Below, piece by piece: positions 42,410-51,489 of a stretch of DNA of 64,000 bases (position 1 is the first letter of the stretch; each line of letters begins with the position of its first letter). This DNA comes from Oceanobacillus profundus (lineage in GTDB: Bacteria > Bacillota > Bacilli > Bacillales > Amphibacillaceae): positions 1 through 64,000 of the forward strand of contig NZ_QWEH01000020.1 of NCBI RefSeq assembly GCF_003515705.1, written 5' to 3'. The notes beneath the pieces are model-generated. The model was not told the origin of the DNA and ran no database searches. It saw only the letters and a list, made by a program, of their open reading frames with translations. A program made the position numbers and the translations under genes.

Positions 42410-43864
42410 ATGATGAAAAAACATCAACTTTATATTGAAGGTAAGTATACAGACTCTACAGGGAACGAATGGCTGGATATTATCAATCCGGCTACAGAAG
42501 AGGTAATCTCTCAAGCTCCCAGAGGTACAGATAAAGATGTGGATAGAGCTGTCCAAGCAGCTTTTGATGCCCAAAAATCCTGGGAATTAAAACCAAACAT
42601 TGAACGCGGGAAAATCGTACGTAAATTAGGTGACGCGATTCAGGAGAAACGTGATACCTTTATTGATTTGCTTCAGGAGGAACAAGGTAAAAATTACGAC
42701 CTTGCGCAAGGTGAAGTAGATCTGGCGATTGACTATTTTCACTATATGTCGGAATGGGCACGTCGGATAGAGGGCGACATTGTTCCGAGCGATCGTCCAA
42801 ATGAAAATATCTATATTTATAAGAAGCCGATCGGTGTTGTAGCTGGTATTGTACCATGGAATTTCCCGGTATTCATTCTTGCCAGAAAAGTGGCATCAGC
42901 ACTTGTCACTGGCTGTACGCTTGTTCTAAAGCCAAGTCAGAAAACACCAAATACAACAATGGAATTTACGAAGATAGTTGATAAAATGAAGGAAATCCCT
43001 AAAGGTGTGTACAATGTTGTGACTGGTACTGGTTCAGAGGTTGGGAATGCATTGGCAAGCCATGAAAAAGTTGCGATGATATCCATGACCGGCAGCATTG
43101 CAGCGGGGACAAAGGTAATGGAAGCAGCTGCATCCAATATTACGAAAGTAAATCTAGAATTAGGTGGCAAAGCACCTGCTATTGTCACGAAACATGCAGA
43201 TCTGGACGTAGCTGCTGAAAATATTACGACATCCCGCCTTGCCAACAATGGCCAAGCCTGTACAAACGCGGAACGCATCTATGTTCAGGAAGATATTGCG
43301 GACACCTTTATAAATAAATTGAAGGAAAGGTTTGAAAGTCAGACAATTGATAATCCACGGCAAAACAAGGAAGCTGATATTGGTCCGCTAATTAGCGGTG
43401 ACCGGCTTAAAACAGTGGATGATATGGTGCAAAAAGCGAAAGAGAACGGTGCTGAAGTAGTTATTGGCGGTGAACGTGCAAATCAGGACAATGGGTATTT
43501 TTATAAGCCGACAATCTTAACGAATGTGACACATGAATCCGATATTATGCAGGAGGAAATTTTTGGACCTGTTATCCCAATTGATACCTTTCAAACACTT
43601 GATGAAGCAATCGAAAAAGGTAATGATACGGTTTATGGTCTTTCTTCTTCTGTCTATACAGAAGATATGAATGAAGCCATGCGTGTAATTAATGAGCTGA
43701 AATTCGGTGAAACATATGTCAATCGTGAAAACTTTGAGGCGGTACAGGGGTATCATGCAGGAATGAGAAAATCTGGCCTGGGCGGAACAGACGGAAAACA
43801 TGGTATTGAAGATTTTCTTGTCACCCATGTAGTTTACATGCAATATAACAAGGATAAACAGTAG
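42410..43864 (+). CDS. NAD(P)-dependent aldehyde dehydrogenase (AldA-like)
   Basis: 484 residues. Motifs: PWNFPVFILARKVASALV (cofactor pocket), LELGGKAPAIV (catalytic Glu), and GQACTNAERIYV with catalytic Cys284. Closest by feel to the lactaldehyde/glycolaldehyde dehydrogenase AldA group. RBS AAGGAGG. Stands alone, ending at a good terminator; not clearly linked to a pathway. Confidence 0.9.
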   Translation: MMKKHQLYIEGKYTDSTGNEWLDIINPATEEVISQAPRGTDKDVDRAVQAAFDAQKSWELKPNIERGKIVRKLGDAIQEKRDTFIDLLQEEQGKNYDLAQGEVDLAIDYFHYMSEWARRIEGDIVPSDRPNENIYIYKKPIGVVAGIVPWNFPVFILARKVASALVTGCTLVLKPSQKTPNTTMEFTKIVDKMKEIPKGVYNVVTGTGSEVGNALASHEKVAMISMTGSIAAGTKVMEAAASNITKVNLELGGKAPAIVTKHADLDVAAENITTSRLANNGQACTNAERIYVQEDIADTFINKLKERFESQTIDNPRQNKEADIGPLISGDRLKTVDDMVQKAKENGAEVVIGGERANQDNGYFYKPTILTNVTHESDIMQEEIFGPVIPIDTFQTLDEAIEKGNDTVYGLSSSVYTEDMNEAMRVINELKFGETYVNRENFEAVQGYHAGMRKSGLGGTDGKHGIEDFLVTHVVYMQYNKDKQ

Positions 43865-43918
43865 GAATACACTCGGACAATTTTATTCTGTTTTGAGAAT
43901 GCATAATGGATAAATGGC

Positions 43919-43949
43919 AATGGCATACGAAATGACGTATGCCATTTTT
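43919..43949 (+). terminator. terminator of aldehyde dehydrogenase gene
   Basis: Perfect 11-bp stem AATGGCATACG/CGTATGCCATT with 6-base loop and T run. Confidence 0.9.
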
Positions 43950-44184
43950 GTTGTTATATCAATGTTAAATTGTCTTTCAGGGTTGCTTAGACATCAAAAT
44001 TTTTAAAAGGTTTTACATATGTTAATCGTTATTGTTCAATAAAATATCTATCAAATGGAGGTGTTAAAAGCGTCGTTAAATCTCTCCTAATACAGCAGTT
44101 AACGAGGTTGTTTGGTTAACAAAAATAGATGTGACAACAATATATTAGAATATCATTCTGTTACCATATTACTTCAATTTCCTG

Positions 44185-44219
44185 GATTATTTTTTATACT
44201 TCAAGTCTAAAAAATAATC
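44185..44219. promoter_or_regulatory. 35-base near-perfect palindrome upstream of tetR
   Basis: Arms of 17 bases around a single central C, with one mismatch: left GATTATTTTTTATACTT, right complementary to GATTATTTTTTAGACTT. It lies 88 bases before the TetR gene in a region (43950-44306) with no other features. Likely operator for a dimeric or double-dimer regulator, possibly TetR itself. Confidence 0.5.
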
Positions 44220-44306
44220 TGGTCTAAACGTTTTAAATAAAAGTGGTTGATATTAAAGGATTTTAGTTGTAAAATAAAATAGACGAGTGGTACAGAAGGT
44301 GATATA

Positions 44307-45185
44307 ATGAATCCGCGAAAAAAACAAATAACCGATGCAGCACATCGATTGTTTTCCGAAAATGGATTTGCCCAAACATCGATCCAGGACATTCTGGATG
44401 AAGCGCAAATTGCGAAAGGGACGTTTTACAATTATTTTGCTTCAAAAAATGAATGTTTGATTGCCATATTAGAAACAGTTAACGAAAAAGCAGAGCGAAG
44501 ACGGATTGAACTTGCGCAAGGCGAAAATAAAGCAGACGAAAATGTTCTCGTATCACAAATTGCTGTTCGGTTAGATATGAACCGTTACCACAATTTGCTG
44601 GCTATTTTTGGTTCAGTTGCATGTTCAGATGATAATGACTTAAAAGCATTCTTTAAAAAGAACCAAACAAAGGAATTGAACTGGATTGCTAAAAGACTGG
44701 TTGATGTTTTTGGTGAAGAAGAGGCGCGCCACGCGGTAGATCATGCTGTCATGTTAACTGGCTGCATTCATCAGATCATACGTGTTTGGAATTTGGGTGC
44801 GAATACAGAAATGGCCACCGAAACGGTTGTTCAGTTTGCGCTTGATCAATTGAAACCTGTCATTCGTGAGGGAAATAAAAAAGCTTTTTTTCCAAAAAAT
44901 TGGCTGGATTTAACGATTGACAGTTTATCAACGGATTATATGGAGATGAAGCAACAATTAATTATTAGATTAAGTAACCTTACTAAGAAGCTGGAAAAGG
45001 AAGAAAAAGCGAAAAATAATGAGTATGTTCAGTTTTTGCTTAAGGAGTTCCAGTCAGAAAATCCGCGTCTTTTTTTGCTGGAAAGTGTATTATTATCACT
45101 GAAGCATGTTTTTGAAGGCTCAAGTTATGAGCTTGAAATAAGTCAAATCGTTAAAATGGCATGGCAAGTACTAGACAGTTTATAG
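44307..45185 (+). CDS. TetR-family transcriptional regulator
   Basis: 292 residues with the standard TetR N-terminal helix-turn-helix (RLFSENGFAQTSIQDILDEA, KGTFYNYFASK). The C-terminal ligand domain is longer than usual (about 190 expected in total). It lies just before a multidrug-type MFS pump, which it probably represses. Confidence 0.88.
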   Translation: MNPRKKQITDAAHRLFSENGFAQTSIQDILDEAQIAKGTFYNYFASKNECLIAILETVNEKAERRRIELAQGENKADENVLVSQIAVRLDMNRYHNLLAIFGSVACSDDNDLKAFFKKNQTKELNWIAKRLVDVFGEEEARHAVDHAVMLTGCIHQIIRVWNLGANTEMATETVVQFALDQLKPVIREGNKKAFFPKNWLDLTIDSLSTDYMEMKQQLIIRLSNLTKKLEKEEKAKNNEYVQFLLKEFQSENPRLFLLESVLLSLKHVFEGSSYELEISQIVKMAWQVLDSL

Positions 45186-45198
45186 AATAAACAAAAAT

Positions 45199-45234
45199 GG
45201 TTGGATTCTATAGTTTAAAAGAATCCGACCTTTT
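45199..45234 (+). terminator. terminator of tetR
   Basis: 11-bp stem GGTTGGATTCT/AGAATCCGACC (one G-T pair) followed by TTTT; so the pump gene has its own promoter. Confidence 0.8.
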
Positions 45235-45398
45235 ATCTTTATGAATTCATGGTGCTTAAAAATGAGTGATATTCATAAACTATACGTTAGTTCCTATTCG
45301 CCGTTACATGTTAAAGCGGTTGTTCTATAAATTTCGTACCCTATCCCATTTTTTGTAAATTAAATATTCGTTTAAATAAGAAAGAAGGTTTTAATACT

Positions 45399-46826
45399 AT
45401 GGTTAAAAATCAGTCCGGCGCACAACCGGATGAACCTGTATTCAATAAAGCTCCACTTATTGCTGTATTGCTTTCTGGAGCTTTTGTTGCGATTCTGAAT
45501 CAGACACTTTTAGCTACAGCTTTACCCCATATTATGGCGGATTTACAGCTGGATGCGAATACCGCTCAGTGGCTGCAATCTGTTTTTATGCTTGTAAACG
45601 GAATTATGATCCCAATTACAGCGTTTTTAATTGAGCGTTTTACAACCCGAGCATTATTTCTCACTGCAATGACTATCTTTGGTTTAGGTACATTAATGTG
45701 TGCTATTGCTCCGGTTTTCTCTATTTTAATGGCCGGGCGCGTTCTCCAGGCTGCTGGTGCAGGAATTATAATGCCATTAATGCAAACAATCATGTTCATG
45801 ATTTTTCCAATTGAAAAACGTGGATCAGCAATGGGTATGTTCGGCCTGGTTATTGCATTTGCCCCAGCGATTGGCCCAACTTTATCCGGTTTGATTGTCG
45901 ATCATTTCCCGTGGAGAAGTTTATTCTATGTAATTCTTCCGATTGTCATTTTAGATATCATTTTTGCTTATCTTTTGCTTAAAAATGTTACCAATAGGAC
46001 ATTCCCTAAGCTTGATATCTTATCCATTATTTTATCAACTTTAGGGTTTGGTGGTTTGTTATATGGATTTAGCGCCGCTGGTAATAGTGGGTGGACAAGT
46101 ATGCAGGTAGTCTTATCGCTTCTCATTGGTGCACTTGCTCTCGTGTGGTTTATTTTCAGACAGTTGAAGTTAGAACAACCAATTCTGGAATTCCGGGTAT
46201 TTAAATATAGTGTATTTACAATAACGACAGTCCTTGGTATGGTGCTATTTATTGCCATGATCGGTGCTGCTGTTATATTGCCGTTAATGATGCAAAATAT
46301 GCTCGGTTTTTCTGCGTTAGAGTCTGGATTAGCATTGTTGCCGGGCGCTCTGTTAATGGGGATTATGAGCCCTATTACGGGACGTTTATTTGATAAATTT
46401 GGAGCAAGATGGCTATCCATTATAGGGGTGACCATTCTCGTCATTACAACATTTATGTTTGCGATTTTTACAGAAGAGACAACATTCACGTATATCGCAG
46501 CTGTTAACGCGATAAGGATGTTTGGTATTTCTATGGTTATGATGCCGGTGACGACGGCTGGATTGAACCAGCTTCCAACCAAGTTAATTCCGCATGGAAC
46601 AGCAATGAACAATACCATGCGACAGGTTGCAGGATCTGTTGGTACCGCCCTTCTTGTAACGGTAATGACAAGTAATAGCATTCCAGATCAGGGGGTTGCT
46701 GGAATGTTGCATGGTGTTAATATCTCCTTTATCGTTGCAGCAATTTTTGCTGTTATTGCATTAATCATGGCATTCTTTATTAAAAACTCACGTCCAGAGA
46801 ATCCTGATGATATTAGGCCGAGATAA
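45399..46826 (+). CDS. MFS multidrug exporter, DHA2 (14-TM) family
   Basis: 475 residues with about 14 membrane helices. Motif A-like LIERFTTRALF, motif C (LVIAFAPAIGPTLSGLIVDHFPWRS is the region, GPTLSG core). Drug:H+ antiporter-2 family, similar to LmrB/EmrB pumps. RBS AAGAAAGAAGG. The upstream TetR probably controls it. Confidence 0.9.
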   Translation: MVKNQSGAQPDEPVFNKAPLIAVLLSGAFVAILNQTLLATALPHIMADLQLDANTAQWLQSVFMLVNGIMIPITAFLIERFTTRALFLTAMTIFGLGTLMCAIAPVFSILMAGRVLQAAGAGIIMPLMQTIMFMIFPIEKRGSAMGMFGLVIAFAPAIGPTLSGLIVDHFPWRSLFYVILPIVILDIIFAYLLLKNVTNRTFPKLDILSIILSTLGFGGLLYGFSAAGNSGWTSMQVVLSLLIGALALVWFIFRQLKLEQPILEFRVFKYSVFTITTVLGMVLFIAMIGAAVILPLMMQNMLGFSALESGLALLPGALLMGIMSPITGRLFDKFGARWLSIIGVTILVITTFMFAIFTEETTFTYIAAVNAIRMFGISMVMMPVTTAGLNQLPTKLIPHGTAMNNTMRQVAGSVGTALLVTVMTSNSIPDQGVAGMLHGVNISFIVAAIFAVIALIMAFFIKNSRPENPDDIRPR

Positions 46827-46902
46827 AAAATAATCTATTGCCATCCAAAAACACTGAGAGGTAAGAAAAAATAACTGGTTTTCGATTCAACCATGAAAAT
46901 AA

Positions 46903-46946
46903 AAGACGCATGAAATCAGGATTTTAAATCAGATTTCATGCGTCTT
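46903..46946 (+). terminator. terminator of the MFS gene
   Basis: Perfect 15-bp stem AAGACGCATGAAATC/GATTTCATGCGTCTT. Confidence 0.88.
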
Positions 46947-46990
46947 ATTTATTTTAAAAGCAGAACAAATAGGGAAACCTTCCTCGCTAT

Positions 46991-47015
46991 GTTTTGCAAA
47001 CTGGTGAGAGGGAAC
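46991..47015 (+). promoter_or_regulatory. candidate sigma-B-like promoter
   Basis: GTTTTG, 13-base spacer, GGGAAC, 39 bases before the NAD(P)-binding protein gene. The related Bacillus subtilis gene is, to my knowledge, part of the general stress regulon. Confidence 0.45.
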
Positions 47016-47053
47016 ATTTTAAACAGATATCATTATAAAGGAGAGGTTATAAT

Positions 47054-47698
47054 ATGAACGTACTCGTTATTGGAGCGAATGGACAAGTTGGCAGGAAGAT
47101 TGTGAAAGAACTGGCTGATTCAAATCATAAGGCTACGGCAATGGTACGCAAAGAAGAACAGGTAGATAAATTAAAAGAAATCGGAGCAGACAATGTCGTG
47201 CTTGCCAACCTTGAAGAAGACTTCAGTTCTGCATTTGACGATGTGGATGCAGTGATCTTTGCAGCAGGTTCCGGCGGTTCAACTGGTGCAGATAAAACAA
47301 TGACTGTTGATTTATATGGTTCGATAAAAGCAGTAGATTATGCTATGGATAAAGGAGTCAAGCGCTTTGTTCAGTTAAGTTCAGTTGGCTCTGCCAATCC
47401 AGATGAACAAGAAGATAAAATCAAACATTATATGGTTGCCAAGGGAGTTGCGGATCGCCATCTCCAGCAAACGGATCTTGATTATACAATTGTTCGTCCT
47501 GGTCCTTTATCTAACGATGAAGCAAAAGGGGAAATTAAGATTTCACATGAATTCCCCGACATTGGTGATGGCTCCATTCCAAGAGCTGATGTAGCACATA
47601 TTCTTGTCGATGTGCTTGATCGCAACAACACGTACAGGAAAACATTTGAGGTAATAGAAGGTGAGAAAGAGGTCGGAGAAGTATTAGAGACTGTATAA
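47054..47698 (+). CDS. NAD(P)-binding SDR-like protein (B. subtilis YhfK type)
   Basis: 214 residues with VLVIGANGQVGRKIVKEL (dinucleotide-binding) and TIVRPGPLS, the atypical SDR5/NmrA-like group without the usual YxxxK catalytic pair in standard form. Function unknown, linked to stress. Not related to the E. coli yhf operon above. RBS AAAGGAGAGG. Confidence 0.85.
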   Translation: MNVLVIGANGQVGRKIVKELADSNHKATAMVRKEEQVDKLKEIGADNVVLANLEEDFSSAFDDVDAVIFAAGSGGSTGADKTMTVDLYGSIKAVDYAMDKGVKRFVQLSSVGSANPDEQEDKIKHYMVAKGVADRHLQQTDLDYTIVRPGPLSNDEAKGEIKISHEFPDIGDGSIPRADVAHILVDVLDRNNTYRKTFEVIEGEKEVGEVLETV

Positions 47699-47863
47699 GC
47701 GGTAGTTCAAGTAGAACTGAAAAAGCTCCGTGCTATTCCTTCATATTTTAAAAGGGATACGGGATTCATAAGTTGAATACTTGGTCTTATCTGGATATAG
47801 TAGAAAGGAAGGTAATGAATATTACTTTCCTTAAATACACGAATCTAGTTCCACAAACAATTC

Positions 47864-48553
47864 ATGCAGATGACGGGAATGATCAAATTGTTTATAGAGA
47901 AAAAGGAACCTTATTATATTCAGTTTTATCGTATGATCAGACAAATGATTTTTGATGGGAAATTTCAACCAGGGGAACACATCAACGAAACCCAGTTAGC
48001 AAAAGAGTACAATGTCAGTAAGAGTCCTATTAGGGAAGCAGTACGGATTCTTGAAAAAGAAGGACTGCTAGTTGCTGATAAATCTAAAATGCTCGTTTAT
48101 AAGCCAACCATTACAGATGTGGAGGAAATTTATTATTGCCGTATGGCGCTAGAATCCTTCGCTGTTAATCTGACAACGAAACTTGCGACAGATGACGAGC
48201 TTTCAAAAATAGAAGCCACATTAGCTGAAACCGAAGCTGCTATTAGTAAAAAGATGGAAGCCAATTCGATTATCTTCCTTAATGAACAATTTCATCAATT
48301 AATTCTTACCTTTACGAAAAACAACCGCTTGCAAAAACAAGTATATGATTTAAAGGGGTTAATTAATTATTATCGGATATTAAACTTCCAGGGTAATGAG
48401 CGGGCCGTGGAAATCTTGGAACAACATCGTCGAATCTTCTATTATATGAAAGAAAGAGATGAAACGAACGCCTCTGCCGAGATGGTCAACCATTTAGAAC
48501 GTGATTTGAAACATTTACTTCAAATTATGATGGATTCAACTAGAAATCTATGA
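47864..48553 (+). CDS. GntR-family regulator with FCD domain
   Basis: 229 residues: winged helix (YIQFYRMIRQMIFDGKFQPG, KSPIREAVRILEKEGLL) and C-terminal FCD effector domain. Start is uncertain; ATG 47864 has no good ribosome site and TTG 47888 with GGGA upstream is an alternative. It precedes the dehydrogenase gene, so it likely controls tartrate/malate use. Confidence 0.85.
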   Translation: MQMTGMIKLFIEKKEPYYIQFYRMIRQMIFDGKFQPGEHINETQLAKEYNVSKSPIREAVRILEKEGLLVADKSKMLVYKPTITDVEEIYYCRMALESFAVNLTTKLATDDELSKIEATLAETEAAISKKMEANSIIFLNEQFHQLILTFTKNNRLQKQVYDLKGLINYYRILNFQGNERAVEILEQHRRIFYYMKERDETNASAEMVNHLERDLKHLLQIMMDSTRNL

Positions 48554-48583
48554 GTAGAATTTAACTTATATAAGCCAATGAAG

Positions 48584-48609
48584 CTGTGCCCTAATAGGGT
48601 ACAGTTTTT
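48584..48609 (+). terminator. terminator of gntR
   Basis: 9-bp stem CTGTGCCCT/AGGGTACAG (one G-T pair) and T run. Confidence 0.8.
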
Positions 48610-48677
48610 ATTTTGGTGAATATAATCCATGATTGCTAAAAGACAGACTTTATTATATAGTTAAAATAAATTCAAAG

Positions 48678-48692
48678 AGTCGACCGACGACT
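48678..48692. promoter_or_regulatory. candidate GntR operator
   Basis: Inverted repeat AGTCG-N5-CGACT, 31 bases before the dehydrogenase start. The GTC..GAC core fits FCD-type GntR operators. Not checked against any other site. Confidence 0.4.
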
Positions 48693-48723
48693 TTTGAGAA
48701 ATTAAATGTAGGAGGCTGCGAAA

Positions 48724-49785
48724 ATGAAGAAATTTAAGATTGCATCGATTCCAGGAGATGGAATTGGTACAGAAGTTGTTCCTGCTGCTACAGCTGTTTT
48801 GAAAACGGTATCAGAGATTCATGGTGGATTATCATTCGAGTTCACGGAGTTTCCATATAGCTGTGAGTATTATTTGGAGCATGGCGTGATGATGCCTGAA
48901 GATGGATTAGAAAGATTAAAAGACTTTGATTCCATTTTCTTAGGGGCTGTCGGTAATAGTAAGCTCGTGTCAGACCATACTTCATTGTGGGGGCTTTTGA
49001 TCAAGATTCGCCGCGAGTTTGAGCAACAAATTAACATTAGACCAGCAAAGGTTCTGCGTGGTATCAAATCTCCACTCGTTAACCCTAAGGACTTTGATTT
49101 AATTGTTGTCCGAGAAAATAGTGAGGGAGAGTACAGTGAGGTTGGTGGGAGAATTCTTCGTGGAGAAGATGAAATCTCTATCCAGAACAATATTTTTTCC
49201 CGAAAAGGAACCGAACGTGCAATGCGCTATGCATTTGATTTGGCGTCAAAAAGGAATAAACATGTGACGAGTGCGACAAAATCAAATGGGATTGTCCATA
49301 CGATGCCGTTCTGGGATGAAGTGTTTAACGATGTTGCTACAGATTATGCAGATATCCAAACGGACTCTCAGCACATCGATGCTTTGGCAGCTTTCTTTGT
49401 TACGCGTCCAAATAAATTTGATGTTATTGTTGCCAGTAATTTATTTGGCGATATTTTGACTGATATTGGTGCAGCGATCATGGGGAGTGTCGGAATTGCA
49501 CCTGCTGCAAATATCAATGTGAATGGAAAATACCCATCCATGTTTGAACCAGTTCATGGGTCAGCTCCAGATATTATTGGAAAAGGCATCGCCAATCCAA
49601 TTGGGCAAATCTGGACAGCTAAAATGATGCTCGACCACATGGGTGAGGAGGAGATTGGAACCGTTCTCTTAGATGTGGTTGAAAGTGTTACGAATGACGG
49701 AATCGTCACACCGGATATCGGTGGAAAACATACGACCACAGAAGTTACGGAGGAAATTATTAGTCGGTTAAAAGCTAGAGCTTAA
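48724..49785 (+). CDS. tartrate dehydrogenase / D-malate dehydrogenase family (TtuC/YcsA type)
   Basis: 353 residues of the isocitrate/isopropylmalate dehydrogenase family: IPGDGIGTEV, NSEGEYSEVGGR, and FEPVHGSAPDIIGKGIANP. The sequence type is the TtuC/DmlA group, which oxidises D-malate, tartrate or isopropylmalate with NAD and Mn2+/Mg2+. RBS AGGAGG. A broken copy of the same family lies 10 kb upstream (38245-38430). Confidence 0.9.
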   Translation: MKKFKIASIPGDGIGTEVVPAATAVLKTVSEIHGGLSFEFTEFPYSCEYYLEHGVMMPEDGLERLKDFDSIFLGAVGNSKLVSDHTSLWGLLIKIRREFEQQINIRPAKVLRGIKSPLVNPKDFDLIVVRENSEGEYSEVGGRILRGEDEISIQNNIFSRKGTERAMRYAFDLASKRNKHVTSATKSNGIVHTMPFWDEVFNDVATDYADIQTDSQHIDALAAFFVTRPNKFDVIVASNLFGDILTDIGAAIMGSVGIAPAANINVNGKYPSMFEPVHGSAPDIIGKGIANPIGQIWTAKMMLDHMGEEEIGTVLLDVVESVTNDGIVTPDIGGKHTTTEVTEEIISRLKARA

Positions 49786-49808
49786 TATCTTGAAGAACAC
49801 ATTAGTTT

Positions 49809-49843
49809 AGGAATCTATTGAATGATAAAGATAGGTTCCTATT
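49809..49843 (+). terminator. probable terminator of the tartrate dehydrogenase gene
   Basis: 10-bp stem AGGAATCTAT/ATAGGTTCCT (one G-T pair), followed by ATTTCT. Moderate. Confidence 0.55.
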
Positions 49844-49983
49844 TCTAATTATGTGTAAATGTTCTCTATAAGGTGGAACAGAAGCGGATATTAGAAAACA
49901 TCATGCTAATTTTCGTTATGGAGTAAGAAAAGCATTTGTGGAATGAGTTTCCCTTTTTAACCTTATTTTATCTGGACAAATCC

Positions 49984-50062
49984 ATATAGAACTTCCCTAT
50001 AAGTAAACAAAGAAATACTTATAACCCCGTCTATTGTAGCAATTATAATAAGATGCTATACT
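49984..50062 (+). promoter_or_regulatory. LysR-type activator site and promoter of the plus-strand sulfur operon
   Basis: Box TATAG-N7-CTATA (49985-50001, within ATATAGAACTTCCCTATAAG), which also fits T-N11-A. A second dyad TATAAGTA-N10-TACTTATA overlaps it (49998-50023). -35 TTGTAG at 50034-50039, 17-base spacer, -10 TATACT at 50057-50062. The minus-strand operon (58906-58984) has the same box, -35 and -10 at identical offsets. Confidence 0.7.
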
Positions 50063-50069
50063 TAATTCA

Positions 50070-50334
50070 ATTTATTAATCCGGGTAAGTTAATTGGTATA
50101 CTGACATATACTTAGAACGAAAAAAGGAACAGCGAATAAAGTATTATTCATGGCAGGTTGGTGGATGCATAGTAAAGAGCACCACAGGTGACTTTTGATG
50201 ACCCAACGAAGGAAAGGACAAAAAAGTTATTCAAGAATTTTCATAGAAATACTGGCATGAATAAGGAGACATGTTTCCAGCAGCGTGATGAGAATAGTTC
50301 TGCAATAGGAAGCTAAAATATGGGGGAGAAAGTA
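50070..50334 (+). other. long leader of the plus-strand sulfur operon, possibly structured
   Basis: About 265 bases between the predicted start point and the first gene. Bases 50155-50220 can pair: GTTGG with CCAAC, GTGG with CCAC, and GGT with ACC. I do not recognise a known riboswitch: no T-box, SAM or FMN core is present. A minus-strand open frame here (50231-50503) overlaps the gene and is not credible. Confidence 0.3.
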
Positions 50335-51339
50335 ATGTCATATAAATTAGGGATACTTGATCAAAGCCCAATTTTTTCAGGGAAGTCGGCTGAAGATGCA
50401 TTAGAAAGCACGATTCAATTCGTGCAAAAGGCAGAAGAATGGGGATATGAACGCTTTTGGGTTTCTGAACATCATCAGACACTTGACCTTGCGGGTACAT
50501 CACCTGAAGTACTTATTTCTCATTTATTAGCAAAAACGACTACGATCAAAATTGGCTCAGGTGGTGTGATGTTGCAGCATTATAGCCCTTATAAAGTAGT
50601 AGAAAACTTCCAGCTTTTATCATCACTTACTCCAGGAAGAGTGGAGCTAGGGGTAGGAAAAGCACCGGGTGGTTTTTCTTTATCAACGAAGGCTTTGCGT
50701 TACGGGGCAGCGGGTAGTGATATCGATTTTGATGAACGTTTTACCATACTTAATCAATTCATTCATGATGCATTGCCCGAAGATCATGCATTATATGGTG
50801 CAAAGGCTTTGCCAAAGCCAAAGAGGAAGGTGCCTGTTTTCCTTTTAGGAGCAAGTTCAAACAGTGCTAGACTTGCTGCAGAGCAGGGTGCAAATTTTGT
50901 ATTTGCGCGTTTTTTAAATGGGAATGATGACATTCTTCGGGAAGCTGTACAGGAGTACAGGAATATTTATCCAGAAGGAAAGTTTATTGTTGCAATTGCA
51001 TCTTTCGCTGCGGTAACGCAAGAAGAAGCAGAGGAAGAGGCACGACATTATAAAATTTATAAAATCCATCTTGAAAGTGGTCGCTCACTATCGGTTCAGT
51101 CGCTTGAACAAGTGGAATTATTCCGGGAACAAACGAGGGAATCCTTTGAAGTTAAAGAGCAAGAAGTGGATATGATTGCAGGAAGTCCTGCATTTGTAAA
51201 AGGGGAGTTAGATCAATTAGCAGCTGCTTATGCGATTGATGAGTTTATTCTGCATACACCCATTCAGCATGAACAAAAGCGCTTGAAATCATTTGAATTA
51301 TTAAGTCAGTTGGCGGTTCCGCTATTGAATAAAAACTAA
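50335..51339 (+). CDS. LLM-family flavin-dependent monooxygenase (YtmO-like)
   Basis: 334 residues of the luciferase-like (LLM) family, MsnO8 type: YKLGILDQSPIFSG, WVSEHHQTLDLAG, GVGKAPGG and LLGASSNSARLAAEQG. Resembles YtmO of Bacillus, in a sulfur-scavenging operon. It uses reduced FMN from the reductase encoded at 53940-54482. ATG 50335 has GGGGGAGA upstream; ATG 50320 lacks one. Confidence 0.88.
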   Translation: MSYKLGILDQSPIFSGKSAEDALESTIQFVQKAEEWGYERFWVSEHHQTLDLAGTSPEVLISHLLAKTTTIKIGSGGVMLQHYSPYKVVENFQLLSSLTPGRVELGVGKAPGGFSLSTKALRYGAAGSDIDFDERFTILNQFIHDALPEDHALYGAKALPKPKRKVPVFLLGASSNSARLAAEQGANFVFARFLNGNDDILREAVQEYRNIYPEGKFIVAIASFAAVTQEEAEEEARHYKIYKIHLESGRSLSVQSLEQVELFREQTRESFEVKEQEVDMIAGSPAFVKGELDQLAAAYAIDEFILHTPIQHEQKRLKSFELLSQLAVPLLNKN

Positions 51340-51489
51340 ACGTAATTTGGTATTTGTATAAATAAGGGCAGGGCTAGTGTTTTAAATTATGCTGTAATTG
51401 GATGTAGGAAGTAGTTCAATTACAAGGCTGGTATAACAGTGTAACTGTACCAAGTTTTAAGTTATTCATGATCAAGGGGAGAAGAATAA

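Noticed and set aside
50070-50334. Known riboswitch (SAM, FMN or T-box) in the sulfur operon leader
   Set aside because: None of the conserved cores (T-box GGGTGG box, SAM kink-turn motif, FMN core) could be found.
50231-50503. Minus-strand open frame in the sulfur operon leader
   Set aside because: Overlaps the start of the monooxygenase gene and lacks protein-like features.
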